64,000 nucleotides of DNA, taken from assembly GCF_019802085.1 (NCBI RefSeq), contig NZ_JAHVHV010000001.1, positions 868,001 through 932,000 on the forward strand, in the 5' to 3' direction. Below are positions 17,566 to 27,700 of this stretch, piece by piece. Below the pieces are notes generated by a model. It was given only the letters and a program-made list of their open reading frames with translations, was not told where the DNA came from and did no database searches. Within the stretch, counting starts at the first letter, position 1. Each line of letters opens with the position of its first letter. Source of the stretch: Ferrimonas balearica. Its GTDB lineage: Bacteria > Pseudomonadota > Gammaproteobacteria > Enterobacterales > Shewanellaceae. The position numbers were made by a program, and so were the translations under genes.

Positions 17566-17919
17566 ATGAAGGAAGGTATGGATACAAAGTTGGCGGTGGG
17601 GCCATTGGAGAGTCACGCCGACGACGGGCAGGAGAATCTGCCGAGTCACCTGGTGGCCACCATGTGGTTGTGCATGCTCACCAGTTTGGACACCGACAGC
17701 CTGGAGGCCCTGGGGGATTGCAATATGGCGGTGGCCTTTGACCTGGGCATTGCCGTTCAGGTGGCCGACGAAGAGAAGCTGCCCCTGGCCGAGTTGATGG
17801 CCGAAGTGTTCGAGTTCTACAACGAGAAGATGGACCTGTCGCTGCCCAGTGCCAAACTGGCGGTGGCCATGGCCGGCAGCTATCAGCGTGCGCAGGAAGT
17901 CCAGCACCGAGTGCATTGA
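17566..17919 (+). CDS. Conserved-looking hypothetical acidic protein
   Basis: I do not recognise this 117-residue protein. It has an acidic, mostly helical composition, no signal peptide and no membrane segment, and a good ribosome site (GGGAGG) six bases before the ATG. Codon use is like its neighbours and a terminator follows directly, so it is likely a real single-gene unit. The second ATG, four codons on, is an alternative start. Confidence 0.6.
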   Translation: MKEGMDTKLAVGPLESHADDGQENLPSHLVATMWLCMLTSLDTDSLEALGDCNMAVAFDLGIAVQVADEEKLPLAELMAEVFEFYNEKMDLSLPSAKLAVAMAGSYQRAQEVQHRVH

Positions 17920-17925
17920 TTTGAC

Positions 17926-17960
17926 GCCCAGTCACCATCAGAGTGACTGGGCATTTGCTT
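17926..17960 (+). terminator. Intrinsic terminator
   Basis: GCCCAGTCAC and GTGACTGGGC form a perfect 10-bp stem with a 7-base loop, followed by a T-rich tail. It ends the small gene at 17566-17919. Confidence 0.85.
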
Positions 17961-18036
17961 TCGGTACAGTGTGTTACGCTACAATCTGCTGAACACTTGG
18001 TGAATCCAAGCTGACGTTTCGATTGTGGAGAAAGCA

Positions 18037-18528
18037 ATGAGAGGATGGAAAGCGGCCCTGGCGGCGTGCTTGATGTTGGGCCTGAGCGGCAACGCCGTTA
18101 GCGCAGAGAAATCGGTGATTGGTCCGGTGGCCCGGCTTAATGTGACCGAAGCTCAGATGAGTTTCCTGGCGCGAATTGATACCGGCGCGTCCAAGACCTC
18201 CATCCACGCCGAGAACATGGCGGTGGTGGGGGGCAAGATCGAGGACTGGGACGACAACATCGGTAAGACCATCCGCTTCGACACCGGTAATGAGGCGGGC
18301 GAGACGGCCACCATCGAGGCGGAGATCGCCGAGGTGAGCCACATCCGCAACTCCCAGGGCAGTGAAGACCGCTACGTGGTCTGGCTAAACGTCGGGGAGC
18401 AGGGCAAGGAGCGTCGTGTTCTGGTGACCCTCAAAGAGCGGGGGCCCATGACCTACAAGCTGCTGATCGGCCGTAACTGGCTGGAGGGGCACTACACGGT
18501 GGACGTGGAACTGCCCGAGGACAAGTAA
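18037..18528 (+). CDS. Periplasmic retropepsin-like protease (PF05618 family)
   Basis: The 163-residue protein has a signal peptide (cleavage near VSA) and then a single-domain aspartic-protease-like fold with the motif RIDTGASKTS at residues 46-55 and LIGRNWL near the end. Older annotation calls the family ATP-dependent zinc protease; the DTGAS motif instead points to a retropepsin-type aspartic protease that would act as a dimer. Many members lie near RimK-type ligases, but none is visible here. The ATG at 18037 has GGAGAAAG before it. Two hairpins follow, the first overlapping the stop codon. Confidence 0.8.
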   Translation: MRGWKAALAACLMLGLSGNAVSAEKSVIGPVARLNVTEAQMSFLARIDTGASKTSIHAENMAVVGGKIEDWDDNIGKTIRFDTGNEAGETATIEAEIAEVSHIRNSQGSEDRYVVWLNVGEQGKERRVLVTLKERGPMTYKLLIGRNWLEGHYTVDVELPEDK

Positions 18529-18546
18529 CCGGTTCGCACCGGTTAC
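18525..18546 (+). terminator. Stem-loop overlapping the protease stop codon
   Basis: GTAACCGGT and ACCGGTTAC form a perfect 9-bp stem with a TCGC loop; the TAA stop is in the left arm. There is no T run, so it is probably an RNA-stabilising hairpin that works with the terminator at 18555-18582. Confidence 0.6.
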
Positions 18547-18554
18547 AAAGCAAC

Positions 18555-18582
18555 AAAAAAGGCGCCCATAGGCGCCTTTTTT
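18555..18582. terminator. Bidirectional terminator between protease and cold-shock genes
   Basis: GGCGCC on each side of a CATA loop, flanked by six A and six T, serves the two convergent genes. Confidence 0.88.
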
Positions 18583-18598
18583 AACTGCGGGCAACCAA

Positions 18599-18808
18599 TC
18601 AGATCTTGGTTACGTTAGCAGCCTGAGGACCTTTCGGGCCCTGCTCGATGTCGAAGGCAACCTGCTGGCCTTCAGCCAGAGATTTGAAACCTTCGGTTTG
18701 GATAGCGCGGAAGTGTACGAATACGTCAGCGCCGCCGTTGTCTTGAGTGATGAAGCCGAACCCTTTGTCGTCGTTAAACCACTTAACGGTACCAGTTGCT
18801 TTGGACAT
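18599..18808 (-). CDS. Cold-shock protein, CspA family
   Basis: The 69-residue protein is a full cold-shock domain with RNP1 (KGFGFI) and RNP2 (VFVHF) RNA-binding motifs. It binds single-stranded RNA or DNA and melts RNA structure. ATG at 18808 is chosen over an upstream frame because it gives the family start [12 protein letters not shown] and has CAGGAGA eight bases upstream. A non-coding leader of over 200 bases precedes it, as is usual for cold-induced csp genes with a thermosensing 5' UTR. Confidence 0.95.
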   Translation of the reverse strand: MSKATGTVKWFNDDKGFGFITQDNGGADVFVHFRAIQTEGFKSLAEGQQVAFDIEQGPKGPQAANVTKI

Positions 18809-19064
18809 GATGTCTCCTGAAAAAGAAAAATGAAACAAACACGCAATTTGTGCCTATTCTCTCTGAGCTTAGCAGGGAGTTTTGGCTGTGAAGCGCTTCA
18901 GGGCAACATGACTTACAAATAAAGCAATGGAGCGAAGTGTTCAGTATCAAATTGTTGCGTATGCTTAGCTCCGATCGCGCGGAGCCAGAGGCACTATAGC
19001 ACGCAAGTCCGGGAGTGACACCCCGAATTACGTGGAAATTGGCAAAACCTGGCTCAAGCAGGGC
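18809..19064 (-). promoter_or_regulatory. Long 5' leader/promoter region of the cold-shock gene
   Basis: About 250 bases without a gene lie upstream of the cold-shock gene. The sequence is less GC-rich than its surroundings and includes short stem-loops (for example around 18880-18905). A long structured leader is typical of cspA-like genes, but I cannot fix the transcription start. Confidence 0.4.
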
Positions 19065-20255
19065 TCACCAGACCCTCAAAGCCAGCCCTTTGAGGTAAAA
19101 ACCCTCCGGATAGGCGGAGCCGATGGGGTGATCCGCCGCCTGAGTCAGCTTCTCCAGGATCTGCGCGTCGCGGCCGGCGTCCAGCGCCGCGTCCGCCACA
19201 ATCTTCTGGAACAGCGGCGCGTCCATCAGACCGGAGCAGGAGTAGGTCAGCAGAATGCCGCCGGGCTTGAGGCACTGCATCGCCACCAGGTTGATGTCCT
19301 TGTAGCCGCGGCAGGCCCCGGGCAGTTGGGCCTTGTTGTCGGCAAATTTCGGCGGGTCCAGGATGATGACGTCGAACTGCTCGCCACTGTCCCGGTATTG
19401 GCGCAGCAGCTTGAACACGTCCGCCTCGACGTTGTTCAGCCGGGTCAGGTCCAGGTCGTTCAACTCGGCGCTTTGCTGCGCCAGGGCCAGGGCGGGCTTG
19501 GAGACGTCGGCGTTGATCACCTCCTTGGCCCCGGCTTTAAGCGCGTAAGTGCCAAAACCGCCGGAGTAGCTGAAGCAGTTCAGCACCCGCTGGCCCTTCA
19601 CGTAGCGGGCAGCGGCCCAGCGGTTGTCCCGCTGATCCAGGTAGGCGCCGGTCTTGTGGCCGTGCTCCACGTCCACCAAAAGCTTGATGCCGTTCTCCTC
19701 GAACACCATGGGCTGGTCCGGCAGCTCGCCGTGCAGCAGCCCCTTCACCGGCTTCAACCCCTCCTTTTTGCGCACGTCCACATCGGAACGCTCGTAGAGG
19801 GCGCACTGGGGGAACTGGGCTTTGAGCACCTCTACCAGGGTTTCCCGCTGCACCTCGGCCCCGGCGCTCAGCAACTGGCACACCAGCACGTCGCCGAAGC
19901 GGTCAATGGTGATCCCCGGCAGCCCGTCGGACTCCCCGGCGATCAGCCGGTAGCCGGTCAGGCCATCGCGCTCAATCAAGAATTCTCGGCCCTGCTGGGC
20001 CCGGGCGATGCGGCGGGCAAAGAAGGCCTGGTCCACCGCTTCGTCACGGTCGAATGTCCAAATCCGGACCCGGATCTGGCTTTGCGGCGAGTAGGCGCCG
20101 CGGCCCAGCCAGCGACCGTCTTTGGCGAACACCTCGACGGTCTCCCCCAGGGCCGGCTCACCCTGCACCTTCTCGATGCCGTTGGAGAACACCCAGGGAT
20201 GGCGGCGCAACAGGGATTTTTCACGGGATTTTTTCAGAATGATCTTGGCGGCCAT
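19065..20255 (-). CDS. rlmI: 23S rRNA (cytosine1962-C5)-methyltransferase RlmI
   Basis: The 396-residue protein (same length as E. coli RlmI) has an N-terminal PUA domain ([12 protein letters not shown]), a middle EEHVE-like domain and a C-terminal Rossmann methyltransferase with FSYSGGF (SAM loop), DPPKFADNK and the catalytic-cysteine motif TYSCSG. It methylates C1962 of 23S rRNA. It is divergent from cmoM, another RNA methyltransferase. Confidence 0.95.
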   Translation of the reverse strand: MAAKIILKKSREKSLLRRHPWVFSNGIEKVQGEPALGETVEVFAKDGRWLGRGAYSPQSQIRVRIWTFDRDEAVDQAFFARRIARAQQGREFLIERDGLTGYRLIAGESDGLPGITIDRFGDVLVCQLLSAGAEVQRETLVEVLKAQFPQCALYERSDVDVRKKEGLKPVKGLLHGELPDQPMVFEENGIKLLVDVEHGHKTGAYLDQRDNRWAAARYVKGQRVLNCFSYSGGFGTYALKAGAKEVINADVSKPALALAQQSAELNDLDLTRLNNVEADVFKLLRQYRDSGEQFDVIILDPPKFADNKAQLPGACRGYKDINLVAMQCLKPGGILLTYSCSGLMDAPLFQKIVADAALDAGRDAQILEKLTQAADHPIGSAYPEGFYLKGLALRVW

Positions 20256-20417
20256 GGCTCGGTCTTGCTGGCGGAGGAAAGAGGGCGGATTGTAGGACCG
20301 CAGCCGTGGTCAGGCAAGGGTATCCCATGGATTTCCTGCCGCGGCTCAAAAGCTTTCGGGCCCCTATGAGCGGCTGTGCCACAATAGCCCCAGACTCGAA
20401 ATGCCCTTGGACCTTCA

Positions 20418-21197
20418 GTGAACGATACCAACTTCGACAGCCGGGCCCACAAGTTCGCCAGCAACATCTACGGCACCAGCAAAGGGCGGGTGCGCGAGGC
20501 GGTGCTGTGGCACCAGGTCAGCCAACGGCTGCTGACCCGACTTCCCGCGGCCGCCCCCATCCTGGACGCCGGCGGCGGTCAGGGGCAGTTGGCCCGGCGC
20601 ATCGCCGCCGCCGGCCACCCGGTGGTGCTTAACGATCTCTCCGCCGAGATGCTGGCGATGGCCCGAAGTCGGGCCGAAGCCGAGGGCCTGGAGAAGCGCT
20701 TCGACTTTGAGCAGGGGCCGATCCAGTCCTTGCCCGATGCCTTGGGCTGGGCGTTCGAAGGGATCCTGTGCCACGCCGTACTGGAGTGGAGTGAAGACCC
20801 AAAGGGGATCCTGGCGGCCCTGGCCCAGCTTCTGGCCCCGGGGGGCCGTCTCTCCCTGGCGTTTTTTAACCACCAGGGGGCGGAGCTGCACAACCTGGTG
20901 GCGGGCAACTTTGACAACCTGGGGGAGGCGATGACCTCAAAACAGACCCGGCGGGTGAGGATGGTGCCCCACAATCCGTTGAAGAACGATGAGGTGATCG
21001 CCCAGCTGTCGGCCCTGGGGCTGGAGGTGGAACACCAGTGCGGGGTGCGGGTCATCCACGATTACCTGCGGGACAAGTCGCTGCAGCAAAGCCAGCTTGA
21101 GCGGCTTATCGAGCTGGAGTTGGAATATTGTGACCGGCCGCTCTACCGGGAGATGGGGCGCTATACCCATCTGCTGGTGCGCAAACCCGCCGCATAA
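20418..21197 (+). CDS. cmoM: tRNA 5-carboxymethoxyuridine methyltransferase CmoM
   Basis: The 259-residue class I methyltransferase starts MNDTNFDSRAHKFASNIYGT and has the SAM motif LDAGGGQGQLA; the start and the GRYTHLLVRK end match E. coli CmoM (SmtA). CmoM methylates cmo5U34 in tRNAs, among them a proline tRNA, to help wobble decoding. The start codon is GTG at 20418. It does not seem to share an operon with the downstream hydrolase, which begins 80 bases later. Confidence 0.93.
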   Translation: MNDTNFDSRAHKFASNIYGTSKGRVREAVLWHQVSQRLLTRLPAAAPILDAGGGQGQLARRIAAAGHPVVLNDLSAEMLAMARSRAEAEGLEKRFDFEQGPIQSLPDALGWAFEGILCHAVLEWSEDPKGILAALAQLLAPGGRLSLAFFNHQGAELHNLVAGNFDNLGEAMTSKQTRRVRMVPHNPLKNDEVIAQLSALGLEVEHQCGVRVIHDYLRDKSLQQSQLERLIELELEYCDRPLYREMGRYTHLLVRKPAA

Positions 21198-21277
21198 GGC
21201 GCTAATCGTCCAAGGGTTGCGATGCGGAATGGGAACGCTTCATACTGGAGTTCTTATTCTAATTGGGTGGAGTAGGG

Positions 21278-22033
21278 ATGCGGATTCACCAACTGGAAGG
21301 GTACATACAGTCCATCTACCTGGTGGAGTACGACCACGGCTTGCTGCTGCTGGACGGGTGCTGCCGGGCGGACGTGGGCGTGGTGCTGCGCTTTATCGGC
21401 CAGCAACTGGCCCGTCCGGTGACGGATCTCAAGCTGGTGGTGGTAACCCACATGCATCCGGATCACGCCGGCGGGGCCACCCGGCTGCGTGAGCTTACGG
21501 GGTGCCAGGTGGCCACCGGACAGGCGGCGGGGCACTGGTATGGCGGCCTCGAAGGGCGGCTGATGCACCTGACCGACGTGGTGCTGGCCCAGTACGTGGC
21601 CCGGCGGATGCGCAAGCGGGCCCGGCGGATCTGGTACCCGGCCACCCTGGCGGCGGACGTCTTACTGGCCGACCGACAACCTTTACCCCAGTTTCCCGAT
21701 TGGTGCGCCCTGGCCACCCACGGCCACACCGACCGCGACATCTCCCTTTACCACGCCGAGGCGGGCCGGGTGTACGTGGCGGATTTGATGGTGAAGGTAA
21801 AGCGCCGTTATCTGCCGCCGTTTCCGGTGTTCCACCCCAACCGCTACCGCGCTTCAGTGGCCAAGGTTCGCGCCTTGAATACCCCCACGGTGATCCTGGC
21901 CCACGGCGGCGAAGTCACACTGAGCGACGAGGAGTATGAGCACCTGCTCCGCCGGGCGCCCAACGAGCCCAAAACCCACTGGCGGGCCTTTAAGGCCCGG
22001 CTGCAAAGGGCGTTATTGCCACTACGGGGCTAG
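21278..22033 (+). CDS. Metallo-beta-lactamase-fold hydrolase
   Basis: The 251-residue protein has the zinc motif HMHPDH (residues 58-63), a second GHTDRDIS segment and LAHGGE near the C-terminus, the standard MBL-fold ligands. The C-terminal part is rich in Arg and Lys. Substrate is unknown; relatives include glyoxalase II, lactonases and beta-lactamase-like enzymes. ATG at 21278 is chosen because it is preceded by GTAGGG and starts the first beta strand. The TOPRIM gene of the SMC operon converges on it from the other strand. Confidence 0.85.
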   Translation: MRIHQLEGYIQSIYLVEYDHGLLLLDGCCRADVGVVLRFIGQQLARPVTDLKLVVVTHMHPDHAGGATRLRELTGCQVATGQAAGHWYGGLEGRLMHLTDVVLAQYVARRMRKRARRIWYPATLAADVLLADRQPLPQFPDWCALATHGHTDRDISLYHAEAGRVYVADLMVKVKRRYLPPFPVFHPNRYRASVAKVRALNTPTVILAHGGEVTLSDEEYEHLLRRAPNEPKTHWRAFKARLQRALLPLRG

Positions 22034-22046
22034 TCGAGTCTTTCGG

Positions 22047-22919
22047 CTATCGATGCAGGCCGGTATCAAATCGGGTCAATGACGCATCCACGTGCAGCCA
22101 CTGCTGCTGCATCACTGCGGCAGATTGGGCTTCAAGCTCCCGCCAGAGCCTATACAGTCCGCCTTGCGCCTTGGCCTCGAGGCGGCGTTGGTCTGCGATT
22201 TGCCGCCTCCAGGCATCGTGATCGACTCGCGCTTCTGCCCAACGGGAAACAGGCGGAGCCAGTAACGACTTCGCGTGGAAGTCCATTGCCAGGGCCAGCC
22301 CCTTGGGATCCAAATCGGCGAACAGCACCACTTGCGTATCAGGGTGTGCTTCCAGGTAGTGCTTGAGGTTTCGCGCCTGACGGTCATGACCCCGATAGAA
22401 AGCCGGCAAAGCGCGTGTCTCTTCGTCCAGTTGATAGCGGTCCAACTGGAGCAAGGTATCGTGGTTCTCCACCACCATCACTTCAGGCCAGTCCGGCAGT
22501 GCTTGCCAGTCGCACAGCAGACTGATGCCTGAGCTCCTAATGCGGTCCGTTTTTTGGGGAGATTGATACAGGTCGGGGCTTTGTAATCGGCCATCCCCCC
22601 AGTTGAGCTCGACCAGCCGCTCACTGGGCAACTGGGATGCGGCCTTCTCCTTGGCCGTATGAGCCGCCATCTGCCCCCGGTCCAAGTTCTGGCCGGTAAT
22701 CTGAGCTACATAGCGCCTGATGTCCTCGATGCCAAACTCTCGGCACAACTCCTCGTGCAGCGCATCGAGGCCGTCGCGGGTGTAGGCCAGATATTTCCCG
22801 CGAATGGCGCCAAACTCGTACTCTTTATGAAGCAGCTTGAGGGTGACATTTAACGGAGCGCGGCCATTGGGGTCGCGCAACAGTTTGTCGGTGGCAAGCA
22901 GCTTTCGATCGATGGCCAT
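22047..22919 (-). CDS. JetD/MksG-like TOPRIM subunit of SMC defence operon
   Basis: The 290-residue protein carries a C-terminal TOPRIM-type motif set: VMVVENHDTLL with Glu151 and VVLFADLDPKGLALA with Asp202 and Asp204. In Wadjet JetD (DUF2220) the same E...DxD pattern forms a topoisomerase-VI-like nuclease centre that cuts plasmid DNA extruded by the SMC complex. The N-terminal half is helical and shorter than in many JetD proteins. It is the last gene of the four-gene SMC operon, nine bases after the MukF-like gene. I recall related proteins labelled DUF7281, which I could not check. Confidence 0.75.
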   Translation of the reverse strand: MAIDRKLLATDKLLRDPNGRAPLNVTLKLLHKEYEFGAIRGKYLAYTRDGLDALHEELCREFGIEDIRRYVAQITGQNLDRGQMAAHTAKEKAASQLPSERLVELNWGDGRLQSPDLYQSPQKTDRIRSSGISLLCDWQALPDWPEVMVVENHDTLLQLDRYQLDEETRALPAFYRGHDRQARNLKHYLEAHPDTQVVLFADLDPKGLALAMDFHAKSLLAPPVSRWAEARVDHDAWRRQIADQRRLEAKAQGGLYRLWRELEAQSAAVMQQQWLHVDASLTRFDTGLHR

Positions 22920-22928
22920 AGTGGTGCC

Positions 22929-24143
22929 TTAGTTCAGCCAGATATGCACATCCTCGATGTACTTGTTGCCGGAGAAGATGGGGTCGTCGCGCAGCGCCGG
23001 GTCCAGGCCGAAGTGCTCCCGCTGCTCCAGCGGCAGGCTGTCGAAGTTGCCGATCACCTGGTAGAGCCAGGACTCGGGAGGCCAGGGCAGCTGTTTCTCC
23101 TGCAGGTACTCCAGAGCCGACAGGCTGGAAGCCTGGTCGATCACCGCAATAAAGAAGGCGTCCACGTCGTTCTTGAGCCCCTCGTCGGCAAGCTCGAACG
23201 CCTCGGTCTGACCCAGGGCAAAGGCGTCGGCTTCCGCTAGTTTGGCGGCGTCCGGGCGCTCCCGGCGGCGGATCAGCCCCACCAGTTCAATCAGGGTGCG
23301 CTCCTCACTGGCGTCGCCCACGTCCACCGCGGCGCTCTGAATGCAGGCATCGGAGGTGTTGAACAGGGCGGGGACATTGACCCTGTGGGTGTGCTCGCCG
23401 ACCCGGTAATCCGGATGCTGCTGGGTGTGCAGCAAAAAGCCCTTGAGCAGACGGGTGCGACCCTGGATCTCCCGAAAGCGCCCCAGCAGCGCCAGCAGGC
23501 GGCTTTGCACCACTGCCAGTTCGCCGGTGCACTCCACCATGGTGTGCTGCAGGCTGACCACCAACAGTCGGCGCAGATCCCGCAGGTCCCCGGCCAGCTC
23601 CGTCAGCTCATCGAAGCGGAACAGCTCCAGGCTTGCCAGCAGCTCGGTGACCTGGGTTTGGGCCAGCTCGTTCTCGCGAATTTTGGCGTCCATGGTGCCG
23701 ACGTAGCCAAACTCGTTGTTGATGCGGGACCAGAGACTGCGGGTGGCGTGTCTCAGGCTCTCCTTAAGGTTGAACACCAGCTCCGACAGCTCGCCCAGGT
23801 GGGCCTCGGCCCCCGGGTAGTCGTGCAGGTGCACCGCCTCTTTGTAGTGGCGGGCCAGGGTCTTGATGGTGGCCAGGGCGGAGCCGATGTTGGTGTCCAC
23901 CTGGCGGCCCTTCTCATCCTGCAGGGCCTCCTCCAGCATCGATTTGATGTTGGGGGCCAGGCGCAGCGGCTCGTCCGACTCACCGCGGCGCAGCACGCCG
24001 GCGCTGGTGAGCTTGGCCACCGCCTTGGCGTTCTCCTCGGTCTCATTGACGGTGCCGGACAGGTAGGTGTCCATCAGCAGATCGGCGTTGCGCGCCAGCT
24101 GATTGAGAAACGCCTTGCCCGCCTTGTGCAGGTTGCTGCTCAC
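22929..24143 (-). CDS. MukF/MksF/JetA-like kleisin subunit
   Basis: The 404-residue protein is mostly helical, with a short N-terminal region like a winged helix (residues 1-60) and long helical stretches, and no catalytic motif. Length, composition and position between the MukE-like and TOPRIM genes fit a kleisin of the MukF/MksF type that bridges the SMC heads. The start is GTG at 24143, which overlaps the previous stop codon as GTGA; an upstream in-frame extension reads as low-complexity out-of-frame sequence and is rejected. Confidence 0.7.
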   Translation of the reverse strand: MSSNLHKAGKAFLNQLARNADLLMDTYLSGTVNETEENAKAVAKLTSAGVLRRGESDEPLRLAPNIKSMLEEALQDEKGRQVDTNIGSALATIKTLARHYKEAVHLHDYPGAEAHLGELSELVFNLKESLRHATRSLWSRINNEFGYVGTMDAKIRENELAQTQVTELLASLELFRFDELTELAGDLRDLRRLLVVSLQHTMVECTGELAVVQSRLLALLGRFREIQGRTRLLKGFLLHTQQHPDYRVGEHTHRVNVPALFNTSDACIQSAAVDVGDASEERTLIELVGLIRRRERPDAAKLAEADAFALGQTEAFELADEGLKNDVDAFFIAVIDQASSLSALEYLQEKQLPWPPESWLYQVIGNFDSLPLEQREHFGLDPALRDDPIFSGNKYIEDVHIWLN

Positions 24144-24772
24144 AGCAGGTCCTCCTGCTGCATCGCCTCGGCCTTCTGCTCCAGGGCCAGGGCCTCGTTC
24201 TCGTCGATAAAGCGCAGTACCTCGTAGAGATACTCCACCTTGCCAGTGGCCTGGTAGATCTGCTTCTCCAGGTTGGGCCGCACCAGGTAGCCCAGCTCGC
24301 AAAGGCGCTTGAACACCTGCTTGAGCTGGCCGTCCACGCTGGTGGAGGTGGAGTTGAACAGGCGGAAGCGGGCAATCTTGCCCAGCTGCTCCGACAGGGC
24401 CGGCACATCCTCGATGGTGCTCTGCAGCTCGTTGAGGCGCACCCGCACCCCCTCCGCCAGGGGCTCGTCGCCGGCTCCGGCTTCCTGCACCAGCACCATA
24501 AAGTGCACCAGAGGCTGCAGGTTGGCGGTCATGTCGTTGAACTGACCGGTGATCGCCTTGCGCTCCTCCTCGCCCAGATCCACGTAGCTGCAGAAGTAGA
24601 CGGTGTCGCCGGCGGCCGCAGACACCTTGCGGTTGAGGATGGCCAGATGATCGTTGATCTGTGCACGGCGGGACTCGTCGCCCAGCAGGGTCCAGGCGCT
24701 CTCATCGCTGATCCGGCAGATAAAGGCCCCGCCCAGCAGGGCTTCGATCACGCGTCCGGTTTCGGTCTTCAT
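24140..24772 (-). CDS. MukE/MksE/JetB-like KITE subunit
   Basis: The 210-residue protein has the size and helix-strand pattern of MukE/MksE winged-helix (KITE) proteins, with GYLVRPN and a preceding helix typical of the second winged helix. KITE proteins bind the kleisin and DNA in Muk-type SMC complexes. Its ATG overlaps the stop of the SMC gene (ATGA) and its stop overlaps the GTG of the kleisin gene, so the three subunits are made in a coupled ratio. Confidence 0.7.
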   Translation of the reverse strand: MKTETGRVIEALLGGAFICRISDESAWTLLGDESRRAQINDHLAILNRKVSAAAGDTVYFCSYVDLGEEERKAITGQFNDMTANLQPLVHFMVLVQEAGAGDEPLAEGVRVRLNELQSTIEDVPALSEQLGKIARFRLFNSTSTSVDGQLKQVFKRLCELGYLVRPNLEKQIYQATGKVEYLYEVLRFIDENEALALEQKAEAMQQEDLL

Positions 24773-27700
24773 GCGGGGACCTCCTCTTGCTGCTGCTTGG
24801 CCTTGAGGCGCTCGGCGATCAGGTTGACCTTGGGCTGCACCACCTGCAGCTGACGGGTCTGTTTGTTGATGATGTAGCGGTTGGCGAACAGGCTCAGTAC
24901 CTCGGACTCGGGGTTGGGGAAGGCCCCCAGGACGCTGATGCGGTTCTTCTCACAGGCGTCGAACACCTTCTTGACGTTGACGTGGTGCAGGGTGCCCAGC
25001 TCGTCAATCGGCCAGTGGATGGTGGCCTCGGAGTTGCCCCGCAGCAATCGGGTGAAGGCCAGCAGGAACTTACAGAGAATGAGGTAGGCCATGCCGTGGC
25101 TGGAGGACTCGTTGAGCTGACGGTCGGTGCGGATCACCAGATCGGAGTTGCCCTCACGCAGGCGCAGCTCAATCTCCAGCAGCTTGGCCACCGAGCCGGA
25201 CAGGGCGGTGCGGCCGATCACCTCCAGGGCACGGCGCAGCAGGGCGGCGTACTCCTCGCCGGGCAGGCCTTCGAAGTTGCGCTCCTGCCACTGCTGGTAG
25301 ACGGTGATAAAGGCGCTCAGCTCGTCCCAGAAGTCGAGATCGGAGATGCGGGATTTGATCTGCACCGCGGAGCCGGAGACGCCGTCGAGGAACAGCTCTT
25401 CGCCCACTTCGCGGGTGATGCGTTTGGACTGGGTGCCGATGCGCTTGTCGATGTCCGCCAGGATCTCGTAGTAGCTGGACATGTCCTTACCGAAGGTCTG
25501 GCCCATGCCACGCAGCACCTCCATGCGCTGGGGCACCAGGTGGTTCATCAGGTGGCGCAGCTCCACCATCATCATGATGTGGTCGATCTGCTCCACCCCG
25601 TCGCCATCCTTGGTCAGGCAGCGCTGACGGGATTGCTCCCAGGTGTCCTGCAGCTCGGCGCCGGCCTTCTGACCAATCTGGCTGTCGAAGTTGTCGATCT
25701 GGCCCTTGATGACGCGGCGGTGCTCGTCCCGCTGCTTGAGCTTCTCGCGGGCGTCCCGCAGGCGCTCGTCCAGCTCACCGCTGGGTTGGTGCTCGGTCTG
25801 CACCTGGCCTTTGAGCTTGAGTTTGTTGATCTCCCCCAAAAGCTCCTTGAGGTGATGGAACTGCTCGTTGCCCTGGGTGAGGGCCTGATCGGCGGCCACC
25901 CGGGCGTCTTTGAGCTCTTTGCTGATGGTTTTGAACTGACGCTCGGCGGCGGACAGCGCCTGGTCGAGCTCCAGCACCTCCTGACGCGCCTTGGCCAGCT
26001 TGGCCTGAAGCTCCGGCTTCTCGATGGAGAAGGGGCCTTTGAACCAGCTCTCGTAGTTCTTCACCTCGTCCCGCATGGCATCGACCCGGGCGATGGCGGT
26101 ATCCTTGTCGCTGATCTGCTGTTTCAGGGCGGCGATCTGAGAATCGTCGACGCCCCGGGCCTTCAGCTCGTTCTGGTACCAGCGCTCGCACTCGGCCAGC
26201 TCGGCCTTCTTCTGCTCCCGGCGGGCGGCCAGGTCCTGACCCAGCTTCTGCAGACTCTCCTCGACGGTGCCCAGGCGGTCCTGCCAGAACACCTCTTTGT
26301 CCATCCGCGCTTCGGTGTGCTGCTCCTTGAGCTGCTCGATAAAGGCCTCGAACTCGCTCTGCAGGCGGGCAAGATCGGCCTCCACCGCTTTGAGCTGCTT
26401 CTGGCTGGCCAACTTGCGCTCGCTCACCGCCGCCCGGAACTGACCGGTCTGCTGTTTCTTCTCGTCGTTGAGACGAACGTGGGCGGAGCGGGCGTTCTGG
26501 TAACGGGTCTGGGCGCGGATCACCGCCTCCGACAGGCCCTGCAGTTCGCTCTGCTTGGCCGCCAACTCCTCCTCCAGCGCCGATTGCGCGCTGCGGGCCT
26601 GCTCCAGGGCCTGGCGGGCCTGCTCGGCCTGCTGCTCCAGCGCCTGCTCGTCCTGGGCGTAATCCGGGGCGTCGACGTTGCCCAGCTCCAGGGCGATGCC
26701 GTAGAAGGCGTCCGCCTCCCCTTTCAGCGACGGCTTGAGATCGTTGCGCTGCAGCAGCTCGGGGCGAATCACCTTACCCAGGCTCTGGTACCAGTCCGGC
26801 TGCTCCTGACGCAGAAACTTCAGCAGGGAGTGGTCTTTGGGGAAGCGCAGGGTGTCCACCTCGTCGAAGCGACTCTGGCACTGGGCGACGTTGCGGCGCA
26901 GTCCGGACAGTTGCTCCTGCAGTTCGCTGCGCTCTTTGAGCTTGGCCTGCTCGGCGTCCCGGGCTTGGTCCAGGGCCTGTTCGGCCTGCTGGGCCTGCAG
27001 GTAGGCCTCGTCGATCCGCGCCTCCAGCACATCCAGGGCGCGACGCTCCTCGCTGGTGAAGCCCGCCGCTTCAATCTGCAATTGCAGCTTCTGCTGGGAC
27101 AGCTCCAGCTGCTTGAGCTCGTTGTGGTGACGCTGCTCGCCGGCGCTGCGCTGGTTGCGAAATCCGTCCTCCAGCTCGCGCATCTCGCTTTGCTGCTGGT
27201 TTTTCAGGTCGGCGTGCTGGCTGCGGGCCTGGTCCTGGCGTTCGCGCAGGGCTTCCAGGGCGGCGTTGTTGCTGATCTCAATCTGGCCGCGGCGCTCGTT
27301 GTAGGTGGCTTCGATGTCGGAGTGCTTCTCCGTCAGCAGCTTGGCCCGCTCCCGCAGGGACTGAAGATCGGCGCGCCACTGGGGCAGGGCGTCCAGGTCC
27401 CGCTTTATCTGCTCAATCTCCAGATCCAGCCAGCGCTGGTGCTCATCTTCGATGGTCTCCAGGCGGCTCTCGTAGCTGTTGGCGTCGGTTTCGGCGGCGG
27501 ATTTGGCCTGGCGCTGCTCGAAGTGATCCTTCTCGTAGTTGCCCTGCAGATCACTGAGCTGCAGCTCGGCTTCGCGCTTCTCGCGGCCCCACTGCTCCAG
27601 TTTGCCCTCCAGGACAATCTTGTCGTTGCCAAAGCCGGTGCCCAGCGCCTTGAGCTCGAGTTCGCACACCTCGAGCTGGCTGAAGCGCTGCTCCAGCTTG

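Noticed and set aside
24144..24302. N-terminal extension of the MukF-like protein
   Set aside because: It reads through the KITE gene in another frame with low-complexity Gly/Arg/Ala sequence; GTG at 24143 with a GTGA overlap is the natural start.
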